Source: Actinomycetes bacterium (lineage in GTDB: Bacteria > Actinomycetota > Acidimicrobiia > Acidimicrobiales > Microtrichaceae). Taken from it: a stretch of DNA of 7,287 bases. The notes under the pieces were generated by a model, which saw only the letters and a list, made by a program, of their open reading frames with translations, was not told the origin of the DNA and made no database searches. Both the position numbers and the translations under genes were made by a program. This document shows positions 1 to 6,643 of this stretch, piece after piece (position 1 is the first letter of the stretch; each line of letters opens with the position of its first letter). The stretch spans positions 1 to 7,287 of the forward strand of contig JAEZAI010000479.1 in NCBI GenBank assembly GCA_023427825.1, in the 5' to 3' direction.

Positions 1-1481
1 ACGCCGGGAGCCGCGTCGACCCCGGGAGCCGCGTCGACGCCAGCAGCCGCGTCGGGAGCGGGCGAAGCGGCCGGCGCCGGTGCCGCCGTCGAGGCGGCCA
101 CCGGGACCTCCTCCCGGTCCGGCAGCAGCGAGAGCTGGGCGCCGGTGACCGGGCCGCGCAGGTACGACATCGCCCACCGGGAGCCGAACCGCACGGGCAC
201 GTCGGACCCGGTGCGGTGCCAGAGGAACTGCCGCTTGCCGAGCGCGGTGATCGACGCGTCGAGCGCCGCCACGTCGACCCCGCCGGCGGCCGGCGCCATG
301 CCCTCGAGCAGGCGCGCCTTGTCGCGTTCGGTCTGGAGCCGGCCCACCATCCAGGTGCCGGCGTTGGACATGGCCTTGTAGTCCAGGTCGACGGGGTTCT
401 GGGTGGCCAGGACCATGCCCACGCCGAACGCCCGGGCCTGCTTGAGGATGGTCAGGATGGGCGCCTTGGTGGCGGGCTGCGCGGTCGGCGGGGCGTAGCC
501 GGCCACCTCGTCCAGGTAGACGAGCGCGCGGAGGCGGTCGGTGCCGGGCTGGCCGCGGAACCACCGGATCACCGACGCCAGCACCCGGCTCACCACGAGC
601 TGGCGTTCGGCGTCGGACAGGTGCGAGATGGCGATCACCGCGAGCGACGGGCGGCCGTCGTCGGCGAAGAGCAGGCGTTGCGGGTCGAGCGGCGCGCCGC
701 CGAACCAGTCCTGGAACCCCGGCGCCGCCAGGATGCCGTTGAGTCGGACCGCCAGCTTGGTGCGGGCGTCGGGCCCGATGACCGTGTCGAGCTCCATCAC
801 GCCGAGCCGGCGCATGGGCGGGTGCTGGATCCGCTGCAGCAGCGTGGCCAGGTCGAGCGACTCGCCCGCGCTCCAGGCGGCGTGGACGATGTTGGCGACG
901 AGGAGGTGCTCCGGGCTGGCGAGCGGATCGCCCTCCACCCCCACGAGTCCGAGAAGTCCCGAGGTGATCGCCTGCACCTCGGCCTCGACCGCCTCGGCCT
1001 CTGGCACCGACCCGTCGGCACCGGCAGGGGCGCCCAGCGAGCCGACCACGTCCAACGGCGTCGCTGCGGTGGATCCAGGCGTGTACACGCCCATCCGGAC
1101 CTTCGTCCGCAGCTCGGCGACCCGCTCGGGCCCGATGCCCCAGTCGGCCAGTCCGTCGCGCCACGTGGACGCCACCTGGGCCGGGTCGGACCCGTCGGGC
1201 ACCCAGGGGGCGAAGTCGTCGGGCCGCAGCTCCGGGAACGTCAGCAGCAGGTTCGTCAGGTCGCCCTTGGGGTCGATGGCCAGCACCGGCACCCCGGAGA
1301 GCAGCACCTCCTCCATGAGCGCGACCGCCAGTCCCGTCTTGCCCGAGCCGGTCATGCCCACGATCACGCCGTGGGTGGTCAGGTCGGCCGGGTCGACCAG
1401 CGCCGGCTCGCCGGTCCGGGCGCCCGCCTCGTCCAGGCGTTCGCCGACCCGGAGCCCCTCGGATCCCGTCGGTGTCGACAT
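1..1481 (-). CDS. HerA-like/DUF87-type P-loop ATPase, C-terminus beyond window
   Basis: This is the N-terminal 493 codons of an ATP-binding protein of the HerA/FtsK-like superfamily. It is open to the left edge with no stop. Residues 42-50 (GMTGSGKTG) form Walker A. DPKGDL follows at 70-75. A hydrophobic strand ending in LDE (D324, E325) is Walker B. ATQNPVDLDYKAMSNAG (359-375) followed by GRLQTERDK (380-388) resembles the sensor and arginine-finger region of this group. From about residue 455 the protein becomes an Ala/Pro-rich linker with VDAAPG repeats. The ATG at 1481 is preferred because GAGAGG lies 9 nt upstream and the N-terminus then runs directly into the ATPase core. An in-frame ATG at 1544 would add 21 residues. 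Known HerA proteins are DNA-translocating hexamers, but this stand-alone bacterial subgroup lacks a clear role, so the substrate is unassigned. It is transcribed divergently from the ABC operon. No membrane segment is visible in the part present. Confidence 0.88.
   Translation of the reverse strand, partial: MSTPTGSEGLRVGERLDEAGARTGEPALVDPADLTTHGVIVGMTGSGKTGLAVALMEEVLLSGVPVLAIDPKGDLTNLLLTFPELRPDDFAPWVPDGSDPAQVASTWRDGLADWGIGPERVAELRTKVRMGVYTPGSTAATPLDVVGSLGAPAGADGSVPEAEAVEAEVQAITSGLLGLVGVEGDPLASPEHLLVANIVHAAWSAGESLDLATLLQRIQHPPMRRLGVMELDTVIGPDARTKLAVRLNGILAAPGFQDWFGGAPLDPQRLLFADDGRPSLAVIAISHLSDAERQLVVSRVLASVIRWFRGQPGTDRLRALVYLDEVAGYAPPTAQPATKAPILTILKQARAFGVGMVLATQNPVDLDYKAMSNAGTWMVGRLQTERDKARLLEGMAPAAGGVDVAALDASITALGKRQFLWHRTGSDVPVRFGSRWAMSYLRGPVTGAQLSLLPDREEVPVAASTAAPAPAASPAPDAAAGVDAAPGVDAAPG
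3..56. repeat. 18-bp tandem repeat (three visible units) in the ATPase tail
   Basis: Three consecutive 18-bp units lie at 3-20, 21-38 and 39-56. The first two differ only at their first base, and the third carries several changes. The core of each is AGCCGCGTCG. The unit is a multiple of three, so read on the minus strand it adds hexapeptides: VDAAPG, VDAAPG and PDAAAG. The array touches the left edge and may continue outside the window. It sits in the low-complexity Ala/Pro-rich region after the ATPase domain, so it is most likely a flexible linker. Confidence 0.8.
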
Positions 1482-1490
1482 GGAGGAGAG

Positions 1491-1496
1491 CCTCTC
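1491..1496 (-). promoter_or_regulatory. Shine-Dalgarno site of the HerA-like ATPase
   Basis: On the minus strand this reads GAGAGG, 9 nt before the ATG at 1481. It supports that start over the in-frame ATG at 1544, which has only a GGGAG about 10 nt upstream. The site forms one arm of the short palindrome GAGAGCCTCTC at 1486-1496. Confidence 0.5.
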
Positions 1497-1605
1497 ATGC
1501 GGACGGGACCGGGGCGCCGCCGTTGCGGCCGTCCCCGCGAGCATCGGAACGCCGCTCCCGTCGCCGGCCGGAGGGGTGCTCCGTCGCATCGGCCCGGGAC
1601 CGTGC

Positions 1606-1611
1606 GATCAT
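1606..1611 (+). promoter_or_regulatory. Putative -10 element of the three-gene ABC operon
   Basis: GATCAT matches the two most conserved positions of a TANNNT -10 element (A2, T6). It ends 6 nt before the ATG at 1618, the same spacing as the better hexamer before ilvD. No purine-rich Shine-Dalgarno motif lies in the 20 bases before the ATG, which fits a leaderless transcript. It is the weakest of the three such sites in the window because the first T is missing. Confidence 0.4.
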
Positions 1612-1617
1612 GCGGCG

Positions 1618-2070
1618 ATGGCCCGGCGGACCCGATCGAAGCGACAGCGGCGCGGCGGCGTGCTCGGGTGGATGGCCGACCACCGGGGCATCACGATCGT
1701 GGGCGCCCTCGTCCTGGTCGTCGTGATCCTCGTGGTCGTGGCCAAGCTCATGGCCGACAGCGCCGCCACGTCGGACACCGAGGCCCGGGCGGAGGAGCTC
1801 CGCGCGCTCCTGGAGGGCGCCACCCCCGACGACTTCCTGGCCTTCAACGCCGGGGTCCAGCAGGACGGCAGCGTGGCGCAGCAGGTGCGCGACCAGCCCG
1901 ACTTCGTGAACGTGCGGGCGACGGCCGACCTGTCGTTCATACGCTTCCAGCCCGAGGGCTGGTGGTCGGGGTTCACGGAGCGCTGCATCGTCGCCCAGGT
2001 CCGCGCCGGCGGCGTGGACGTGTCGGTGCCCAAGTCGGCCTGCGTGCGCGTCGAGGCACCGAACTCGTGA
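1618..2070 (+). CDS. Small membrane-anchored protein of unknown function, first gene of ABC operon
   Basis: I do not recognise this 150-aa protein. A strongly basic N-terminus (MARRTRSKRQRR) is followed by one hydrophobic segment at about residues 25-43, rich in Val, Leu and Ile. That pattern predicts a signal anchor with the N-terminus in the cytoplasm. The remaining ~105 residues would then lie outside the membrane. This part has an acidic helix-like stretch (about 55-68) and a Trp-containing stretch around residue 115. It also has two cysteines (C123, C142) that could form a disulfide. The stop codon overlaps the start of the ABC ATPase gene (GTGA), so the two are probably co-translated, which suggests an accessory or substrate-contacting subunit of the exporter. 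That role is inferred only from position. The start is the first ATG fitting the charged N-terminus and has no Shine-Dalgarno sequence. Confidence 0.8.
   Translation: MARRTRSKRQRRGGVLGWMADHRGITIVGALVLVVVILVVVAKLMADSAATSDTEARAEELRALLEGATPDDFLAFNAGVQQDGSVAQQVRDQPDFVNVRATADLSFIRFQPEGWWSGFTERCIVAQVRAGGVDVSVPKSACVRVEAPNS
2067..2070 (+). promoter_or_regulatory. GTGA start/stop overlap, 150-aa gene to ATPase gene
   Basis: The GTG start of the ATPase gene (2067-2069) shares bases with the TGA stop of the upstream gene (2068-2070). A GAGG at 2053-2056 could also recruit ribosomes directly. This layout favours coupled translation and a fixed ratio of the two products. Confidence 0.7.
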
Positions 2071-2978
2071 GGCGACGTCCACCCGGTGGGTCGGGTGCCT
2101 CTCCCGACGCGGCCGAGGGGACGACCGCGCCCGTGCCGGGGTGGCCGGCGCTCGTGACGCGGGGCCTCGGCAAGGACTTCGGCGACCGCACCGCCGTCGG
2201 GTCGCTGGATCTCGACGTGCCGGTGGGGAGCTTCTTCGGCCTCGTCGGCCCCAACGGGTCCGGCAAGACCACCACGCTGCGGATGGCGTCCGGACTCCAG
2301 CGACCGGACCGGGGCCAGGTGTGGATCGCCGGGCACGACACCTGGGCGGAGCCCGTGGCGGTCCGTCGTCTGCTCGGCGTGGTGCCCGACCCGCTGCACC
2401 TGATCGACCGCCTGACCGCACGTGAGCTGCTCGGCCACCTCGGCGAGCTCCGGGGCCTGGCCCGCGACGAGGTGGAGCGCCGCAGCGACGAGCTGTTGTC
2501 GGTGCTCGGCCTGGCCGAGGCGTCGGCCGAGCTGATCGGCAGCTACAGCCACGGCATGCGAAAGAAGACGTCGCTGGCGTGCGCGCTGCTGCACCGGCCG
2601 GCGGTCCTGCTGCTCGACGAGCCGTTCGAGGGCGTCGATCCCGTCTCGGCCGTGACGATCAGGGGGCTGCTCGACCGCTACCGAGCCGCGGGCGGGACGG
2701 TCGTGTTCTCGAGCCACGTCATGGACCTGGTCGAGCGCTTCTGCGACCACGTGGCGGTGATGGCGACGGGCCGCCTGCTCGCTGCGGGACCGATCGACCA
2801 GGTGCGCGCCGGTCGGCGCCTGGAGGACGCGTTCATCCAGATGGTCGGCGCCCGGCCGATCGAGGGCGACGACCTCGACTGGCTCGCGGGCGGATCGGGC
2901 GCTCCGGGCACACCCGCCGCACCGGGCTCCGCTCCCGGTCCCGGCCCGATCGACTCCGACCGGTCGTCGACGCCGTGA
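2067..2978 (+). CDS. ABC transporter ATP-binding protein (ABC-2 exporter type)
   Basis: This 303-aa protein is the nucleotide-binding subunit that would drive transport by ATP hydrolysis on the cytoplasmic face of the membrane. Walker A is GPNGSGKTT (61-69). The signature motif is the variant YSHGMRKK (160-167). Walker B is VLLLDEP (180-186), the D-loop region is EGVDPVS (188-194), and the switch histidine is in SSH (H217). At the usual Q-loop position the sequence reads GVVPD, so Asp108 replaces the glutamine; similar PD forms occur in ABC-2-type ATPases. About 25 extra residues precede the core, and a Gly/Pro/Ser-rich tail follows residue 275. The GTG at 2067 overlaps the previous stop and has GAGG 10 nt upstream. 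In-frame GTGs at 2133 and 2154 are alternative starts that would remove the N-terminal extension. The gene is followed immediately by its likely permease through a second GTGA overlap. The substrate cannot be told. Confidence 0.93.
   Translation: MRRRPPGGSGASPDAAEGTTAPVPGWPALVTRGLGKDFGDRTAVGSLDLDVPVGSFFGLVGPNGSGKTTTLRMASGLQRPDRGQVWIAGHDTWAEPVAVRRLLGVVPDPLHLIDRLTARELLGHLGELRGLARDEVERRSDELLSVLGLAEASAELIGSYSHGMRKKTSLACALLHRPAVLLLDEPFEGVDPVSAVTIRGLLDRYRAAGGTVVFSSHVMDLVERFCDHVAVMATGRLLAAGPIDQVRAGRRLEDAFIQMVGARPIEGDDLDWLAGGSGAPGTPAAPGSAPGPGPIDSDRSSTP
2975..2978 (+). promoter_or_regulatory. GTGA start/stop overlap, ATPase gene to permease gene
   Basis: The permease GTG (2975-2977) overlaps the ATPase TGA (2976-2978). 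The preceding 20 bases hold no Shine-Dalgarno motif, so permease translation probably depends on ribosomes finishing the ATPase frame. Confidence 0.75.
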
Positions 2979-4594
2979 CGACCGGCGAGGTGTCGCTCGC
3001 CCGGGCGTGCCGGTCCCTGGCGTCGCTCAAGTGGAACCTGCTGCGCAACGGCCTGCGGGGTCGCATGCAGCTGCGGCTCCAGACGTGGACCTCGCTCGTC
3101 GCCTCGACCGTGCTCGGTCTGTTCGGCCTGGCCGCGTTCGCCGGCGTGGGCCGGTCGTTCGCCAACGGCGACCTGGTCGTCGTGATCCTGCTACCCGTGA
3201 TCGTGGCGGGCATCGCCCTCCTGTCGGCCGCGGCAGGCGTGGAGACCACGATCGACCTCCGCAATTTGGCGTCCGAGCCGATCGGGCCGCAGCGCCTGGG
3301 GGCCGCGGCGTTGACCGCGGCGCTGGTGGGGCCGCCGTCGCTGCTCGCCGGCCTGTCGGGCGTTGGGCTCTACCTGGGCTTCGCCGGCGAGGCGAGCCTG
3401 GCCGGACGGATGGTGGTGGCCGCTGCGGTCGTGGCGTGGTGGGCGACGCTGCTGCTCGCCAGCCGCACCGCCGCCAACGTGCTCGGCGTGCTGGCGCACG
3501 GACGGTCACGCCACGTCGCCCAGACGCTGGCGGCGTTCGCCGCTGTCGGCATGTGGTTCGGTGCGCAGGTGGGCCTCCGGGCGATCCAGTCGTGGGACCG
3601 GGCGCGGTGGGAGCGGCTGGCGGACGTGTTCGCGTGGACGCCGCCGGGCCAGCTCGGTCGGGCCCTGGCCACGGCGTCGTCGGCCCCGGGGACGGCGGCG
3701 CTGCACGTGCTGGTCGCCGTGGTGTGGCTGCCGGTGCTGTGGTGGATCCACGGCGTGACCACCGGTCGGCTGGTCACAGCCCCGGTGCGGCCGGGCACCG
3801 ACGCCCGGACCGTCCGGACCGGGCGTGTCGGCGTGCGCGCCGGGCTGCTGCGGTTCCTGCCGCCGGGGCGGGCGACCGCGGTCGGGGCCCGGACCATGCG
3901 GACCAAGGCCCGAACCCCACGAGAGGCGGTGAACACGGTCGTCGCGCTGCTGCTCGGCATGGGCGCGCTCGTGGCCGGACCGCTGTTCGGCGGGTCGCCC
4001 GACTCGCGGATCGTGCTCACCGCCGGCCTGCTGCACTTCGCCGTCCTGTTCGAGTCGTCGAACGCGTTCGGCTTCGACGGTCCGCCGCTGTGGATGGAGG
4101 TGGCGGCCGGCGCGGACGGGCGCACGCTCGTCCGGGGCAAGGCGGTGGCGTCGATCGCGACGATGACCCCGTTCGCGCTGCTGCTGGTGGTGGCGCTGGC
4201 GGCGATCCACGGCGGGTGGGAGTGGGCGCCGGCGGCGCTGCTGCTCGCGGCGGGGTCCGTGCTGCTGGCGACGGGCGCCTCGGTGGTGTCGGCCACGGTG
4301 GCGCCGTTCGCGGTCCCCGACAGCCCCAACCCCTTCGCCGCGGGCGACACCGGTCAGGGCTGCGTGGCCTCTCTCGTGCTGATCGCCGACATGGTCGTGC
4401 TGAGCGTGGTGTCGTTGCCGGTCGCGGTCCTGGTGTGGTGGGCGTCGACGCAGTCCGCGGGCGTCACCGCCGCCGTCGCCCTGCTGGGCCCAGTGGTCGG
4501 CGCGGGGGTGCTGTGGGGGTGCCTCCGGCTGGCCGGCGGGATGATCGAGGGCCGGGAACCGGAGCTCGTCGCCCGCATCACCCCCGCCCGCTGA
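2975..4594 (+). CDS. ABC-2-like multi-pass permease, partner of the ATPase
   Basis: This 539-aa, highly hydrophobic protein is the likely membrane subunit of the exporter. It has roughly 11-12 candidate membrane segments, near residues 41-60, 67-90, 110-137, 145-172, 183-200, 242-260, 320-340, 346-362, 393-412, 417-446, 463-491 and 496-520. The central loop (about 265-318) is rich in Arg and Thr and probably cytoplasmic. A stretch NAFGFDGPPLWMEVAAGADGR (first half 363-372), followed by a RGKA segment near 387-390, resembles a region seen in large ABC-2-type permeases of Actinobacteria. The GTG at 2975 overlaps the stop of the ATPase gene (GTGA) and has no Shine-Dalgarno sequence, which implies translational coupling. 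The length is greater than that of simple six-helix ABC-2 permeases, so a single polypeptide could supply both transmembrane halves. The substrate is unknown. Confidence 0.85.
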   Translation: MTTGEVSLARACRSLASLKWNLLRNGLRGRMQLRLQTWTSLVASTVLGLFGLAAFAGVGRSFANGDLVVVILLPVIVAGIALLSAAAGVETTIDLRNLASEPIGPQRLGAAALTAALVGPPSLLAGLSGVGLYLGFAGEASLAGRMVVAAAVVAWWATLLLASRTAANVLGVLAHGRSRHVAQTLAAFAAVGMWFGAQVGLRAIQSWDRARWERLADVFAWTPPGQLGRALATASSAPGTAALHVLVAVVWLPVLWWIHGVTTGRLVTAPVRPGTDARTVRTGRVGVRAGLLRFLPPGRATAVGARTMRTKARTPREAVNTVVALLLGMGALVAGPLFGGSPDSRIVLTAGLLHFAVLFESSNAFGFDGPPLWMEVAAGADGRTLVRGKAVASIATMTPFALLLVVALAAIHGGWEWAPAALLLAAGSVLLATGASVVSATVAPFAVPDSPNPFAAGDTGQGCVASLVLIADMVVLSVVSLPVAVLVWWASTQSAGVTAAVALLGPVVGAGVLWGCLRLAGGMIEGREPELVARITPAR

Positions 4595-4645
4595 GTCTCC
4601 GCTCCCTGCATGACCAAGCGAGAGGACAGGGTCGACGTCGGCCTG

Positions 4646-4666
4646 GCCGGGTCGGTGAAACCCGGC
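4646..4666 (+). terminator. GC-rich hairpin between ABC operon and ilvD, possible terminator
   Basis: GCCGGGT (4646-4652) and ACCCGGC (4660-4666) pair perfectly as a 7-bp stem around a 7-nt loop, extendable by two G-U pairs. It lies 51 nt after the permease stop. No T-tract follows, so it is not a standard intrinsic terminator; T-poor hairpins are, however, often proposed as terminators in high-GC Actinobacteria. It could instead limit read-through into ilvD by another route. Confidence 0.35.
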
Positions 4667-4690
4667 TGCGGGCCCCATGTGTGCGGGCGA

Positions 4691-4696
4691 TAGCCT
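4691..4696 (+). promoter_or_regulatory. Putative -10 element of ilvD, leaderless arrangement
   Basis: TAGCCT fits the TANNNT pattern and ends 6 nt before the GTG at 4703, which places the expected transcription start at or next to the start codon. The IlvD start is fixed by its N-terminal similarity to E. coli IlvD, so the spacing does not depend on an uncertain gene start. No Shine-Dalgarno motif is present and no clear -35 element is seen. Confidence 0.6.
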
Positions 4697-4702
4697 CTCG
4701 AC

Positions 4703-6571
4703 GTGCCCGAGTACCGCTCCCACACCACCACGCACGGCCGCAACATGGCGGGTGCCCGAGCCCTGTGGCGGGCGACGGGCATGACCGACGACGACTTCGA
4801 CAAGCCGATCATCGCCGTCGCCAACTCCTTCACGCAGTTCGTGCCGGGCCACGTGCACCTCAAGGACCTCGGTCAGCTGGTGGCGGGCGAGATCGAGGCG
4901 GCCGGCGGCGTGGCCAAGGAGTTCAACACGATCGCCGTCGACGACGGCATCGCCATGGGTCACGGCGGGATGCTCTACAGCCTCCCCAGCCGGGATCTCA
5001 TCGCCGACGCGGTCGAGTACATGGTCAACGCGCACTGCGCCGACGCGCTCGTGTGCATCTCCAACTGCGACAAGATCACGCCCGGCATGCTCATGGCCGC
5101 CATGCGGCTGAACATCCCCACGGTGTTCGTGTCGGGCGGTCCCATGGAGGCCGGCAAGACCCGCCTGGCCGGCACCGAGGTGAAGGTCGACCTCATCTCG
5201 GCCATGCAGAAGGCCGGCGACAAGAACGTCAGCGACGAGGAGGTCGCCGAGGTCGAGCGCTCGGCGTGCCCCACGTGCGGCTCCTGCTCCGGCATGTTCA
5301 CGGCCAACTCGATGAACTGCCTGACGGAGGCGCTCGGGCTCAGCCTCCCCGGCAACGGCACGGTCGTCGCCACCCACGCCGACCGCGAGCAGCTGTTCCT
5401 CCGCGCCGGCCGGGTCGTCGTCGACATCGCCCGGCGCTACTACGAGAAGGACGACGACTCGGTGCTGCCCCGCTCGATCGCCGACCGCCGGGCCTTCACG
5501 AACGCGATCTCCCTCGACATCGCCATGGGCGGCAGCACCAACACCGTGCTGCACCTGCTCGCCGCCGCGCACGAGGGCGAGATCCCGTTCACCATGGCCG
5601 ACATCGACGCGCTCAGCCGCGAGCTGCCGAACATCTGCAAGGTGGCCCCGGCGACCGAGAAGTACCACATCGAGGACGTCCACCGCGCGGGGGGCATCCC
5701 CGCCATCCTCGGCGAGCTCGATCGCGCCGGCCTGATCGACACCGCGGCCCCGACCGTGCACTCCGAGACCATGTCGGCCGCGCTGGACCAGTGGGACATC
5801 GCCCGTCCCACGTGCACCGCCGAGGCCAAGGAGTTCTGGCGGGCGGGGCCCGCCGGCATCCCGACGCAGGTCGCCTTCAGCCAGTCCACCCGTTGGGACT
5901 CCCTCGACACCGACCGCGCCCTCGGCTGCATCCGCGACGTCGAGCACGCGTACTCCTCCGAGGGCGGCCTCGCCGTGCTGTTCGGCAACCTCGCCCCCGA
6001 CGGCTGCATCGTCAAGACCGCCGGCGTGGACGAGGAGATCTGGCGCTTCTCGGGTCCGGCGCGCGTGTACGAGAGCCAGGACGCGGCCGTCGAGGGGATC
6101 CTCGGCGAGGAGGTCGTCGCCGGCGACGTCGTCGTGATCCGCTACGAGGGGCCCAAGGGCGGTCCGGGCATGCAGGAGATGCTGTACCCGACCACGTACC
6201 TCAAGAGCCGGGGTCTCGGGAAGGAGTGCGCGCTGCTCACCGACGGCCGCTTCTCCGGTGGCACGTCCGGCCTGTGCATCGGCCACGCCTCGCCCGAGGC
6301 CGCCGAGGGCGGTCTGATCGGCCTGGTGCAGACGGGCGACGTGATCGAGATCGACATCCCCAACCGCTCCATCCGCCTGGCGGTGGACGACGCCGAGCTG
6401 GCGCGCCGTCACGAGGCGGAGCTCGAGCGGGGCGCGGCGGCGTGGACGCCGCACGACCGGGACCGCACGGTGTCGGTCGCGCTGCAGGCGTACGCCGCGC
6501 TGACGACCTCGGCGTCGCGGGGTGCGGTGCGGGACCTGTCGCAGATCGTCTCGACGCACCGCCCGGACTGA
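4703..6571 (+). CDS. ilvD: Dihydroxy-acid dehydratase
   Basis: IlvD is the cytoplasmic Fe-S and Mg-dependent enzyme that dehydrates 2,3-dihydroxy-isovalerate and 2,3-dihydroxy-3-methylvalerate to the 2-keto acids leading to valine, leucine, isoleucine and pantothenate. The 622 residues match the family's long form (E. coli 616) from end to end. Visible landmarks are MPEYRS...[18 protein letters not shown] at the N-terminus, NCDKITPG (121-128, cluster Cys122 and Mg-ligand Lys124), [19 protein letters not shown] (from 189, with C189, C192 and C195) and [11 protein letters not shown] (D514 to S518, catalytic Ser). Position 49 is Gly (FVPGH), where the [2Fe-2S] type has a third cluster cysteine. 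This places it with the E. coli/Corynebacterium-like long group, whose E. coli member carries an oxygen-sensitive [4Fe-4S] cluster. The GTG start gives the exact family N-terminus. No other ilv gene is adjacent in the window, so it stands apart from an ilvBNC-type operon. Confidence 0.98.
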   Translation: MPEYRSHTTTHGRNMAGARALWRATGMTDDDFDKPIIAVANSFTQFVPGHVHLKDLGQLVAGEIEAAGGVAKEFNTIAVDDGIAMGHGGMLYSLPSRDLIADAVEYMVNAHCADALVCISNCDKITPGMLMAAMRLNIPTVFVSGGPMEAGKTRLAGTEVKVDLISAMQKAGDKNVSDEEVAEVERSACPTCGSCSGMFTANSMNCLTEALGLSLPGNGTVVATHADREQLFLRAGRVVVDIARRYYEKDDDSVLPRSIADRRAFTNAISLDIAMGGSTNTVLHLLAAAHEGEIPFTMADIDALSRELPNICKVAPATEKYHIEDVHRAGGIPAILGELDRAGLIDTAAPTVHSETMSAALDQWDIARPTCTAEAKEFWRAGPAGIPTQVAFSQSTRWDSLDTDRALGCIRDVEHAYSSEGGLAVLFGNLAPDGCIVKTAGVDEEIWRFSGPARVYESQDAAVEGILGEEVVAGDVVVIRYEGPKGGPGMQEMLYPTTYLKSRGLGKECALLTDGRFSGGTSGLCIGHASPEAAEGGLIGLVQTGDVIEIDIPNRSIRLAVDDAELARRHEAELERGAAAWTPHDRDRTVSVALQAYAALTTSASRGAVRDLSQIVSTHRPD

Positions 6572-6643
6572 CGCGCCGGCCGACGCCGGTCTGAGTGGTC
6601 GGCGATCGGCGCCGCGGACCCGCCGCCCCTACGCTGCGGCGCC
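6572..6643. other. ilvD to terC-like intergenic gap
   Basis: This 72-bp gap holds a short GC hairpin just after the ilvD stop: CCGGC at 6576-6580 and GCCGG at 6585-6589, 5 bp with a CGAC loop and no T-tract. It also holds a -10-like hexamer at its end. It is too short for a yybP-ykoY manganese riboswitch, which sometimes precedes terC genes, and none of that motif is seen. Confidence 0.5.
6630..6635 (+). promoter_or_regulatory. Putative -10 element of the terC-like gene
   Basis: TACGCT fits TANNNT and ends 8 nt before the GTG at 6644, with no Shine-Dalgarno motif between. This suggests that the gene has its own promoter and a leaderless or nearly leaderless mRNA rather than depending only on read-through from ilvD. 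Confidence 0.55.

Larger units (their letters stand above)
1482..1617. other. Divergent intergenic region
   Basis: This 136-bp gap separates the minus-strand ATPase from the plus-strand ABC operon, so it must contain or overlap both promoters. On the plus strand a -10-like hexamer lies at 1606-1611. I find no convincing TANNNT -10 element for the minus-strand gene and no clear -35 element for either. No RNA gene or additional ORF is supported here. If the ATPase starts at 1544, the true gap shrinks to 73 bp. Confidence 0.6.

Noticed and set aside
541..1617. Upstream extension of the 150-aa protein frame, giving 509 residues
   Set aside because: This stretch is antisense to the HerA-like ATPase. 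The protein-like pattern (basic N-terminus, then membrane anchor) begins at the ATG at 1618.
216..2066. Upstream extension of the ABC ATPase frame, giving a 920-residue product
   Set aside because: The part before 2067 runs antisense to the HerA-like ATPase and then overlaps the 150-aa gene in another frame. Its translation is Arg/Gly/His-rich without motifs.
4610..4693. 27-codon frame as an ilv leader peptide gene
   Set aside because: It has no Ile/Leu/Val codon run and no Shine-Dalgarno sequence, and the downstream hairpin lacks a T-tract. It is mentioned only as a low-interest finding.
3506..6559. Very long minus-strand open frame opposite the permease and ilvD genes
   Set aside because: In GC-rich DNA the antisense frame of a real gene often stays open. 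Its translation is Arg/His/Gly/Asp-rich low complexity, and the opposite strand encodes unmistakable IlvD.
3007..6594. 1195-codon plus-strand open frame spanning permease and ilvD
   Set aside because: It is a frame shadow: Arg/Gly-rich, without domain motifs, and it crosses the stop of one gene and the start of the next.
6572..6643. yybP-ykoY manganese riboswitch before the terC-like gene
   Set aside because: The gap is only 72 bp, shows none of the conserved motif, and a -10-like hexamer lies 8 nt before the start codon, leaving no room for a leader.
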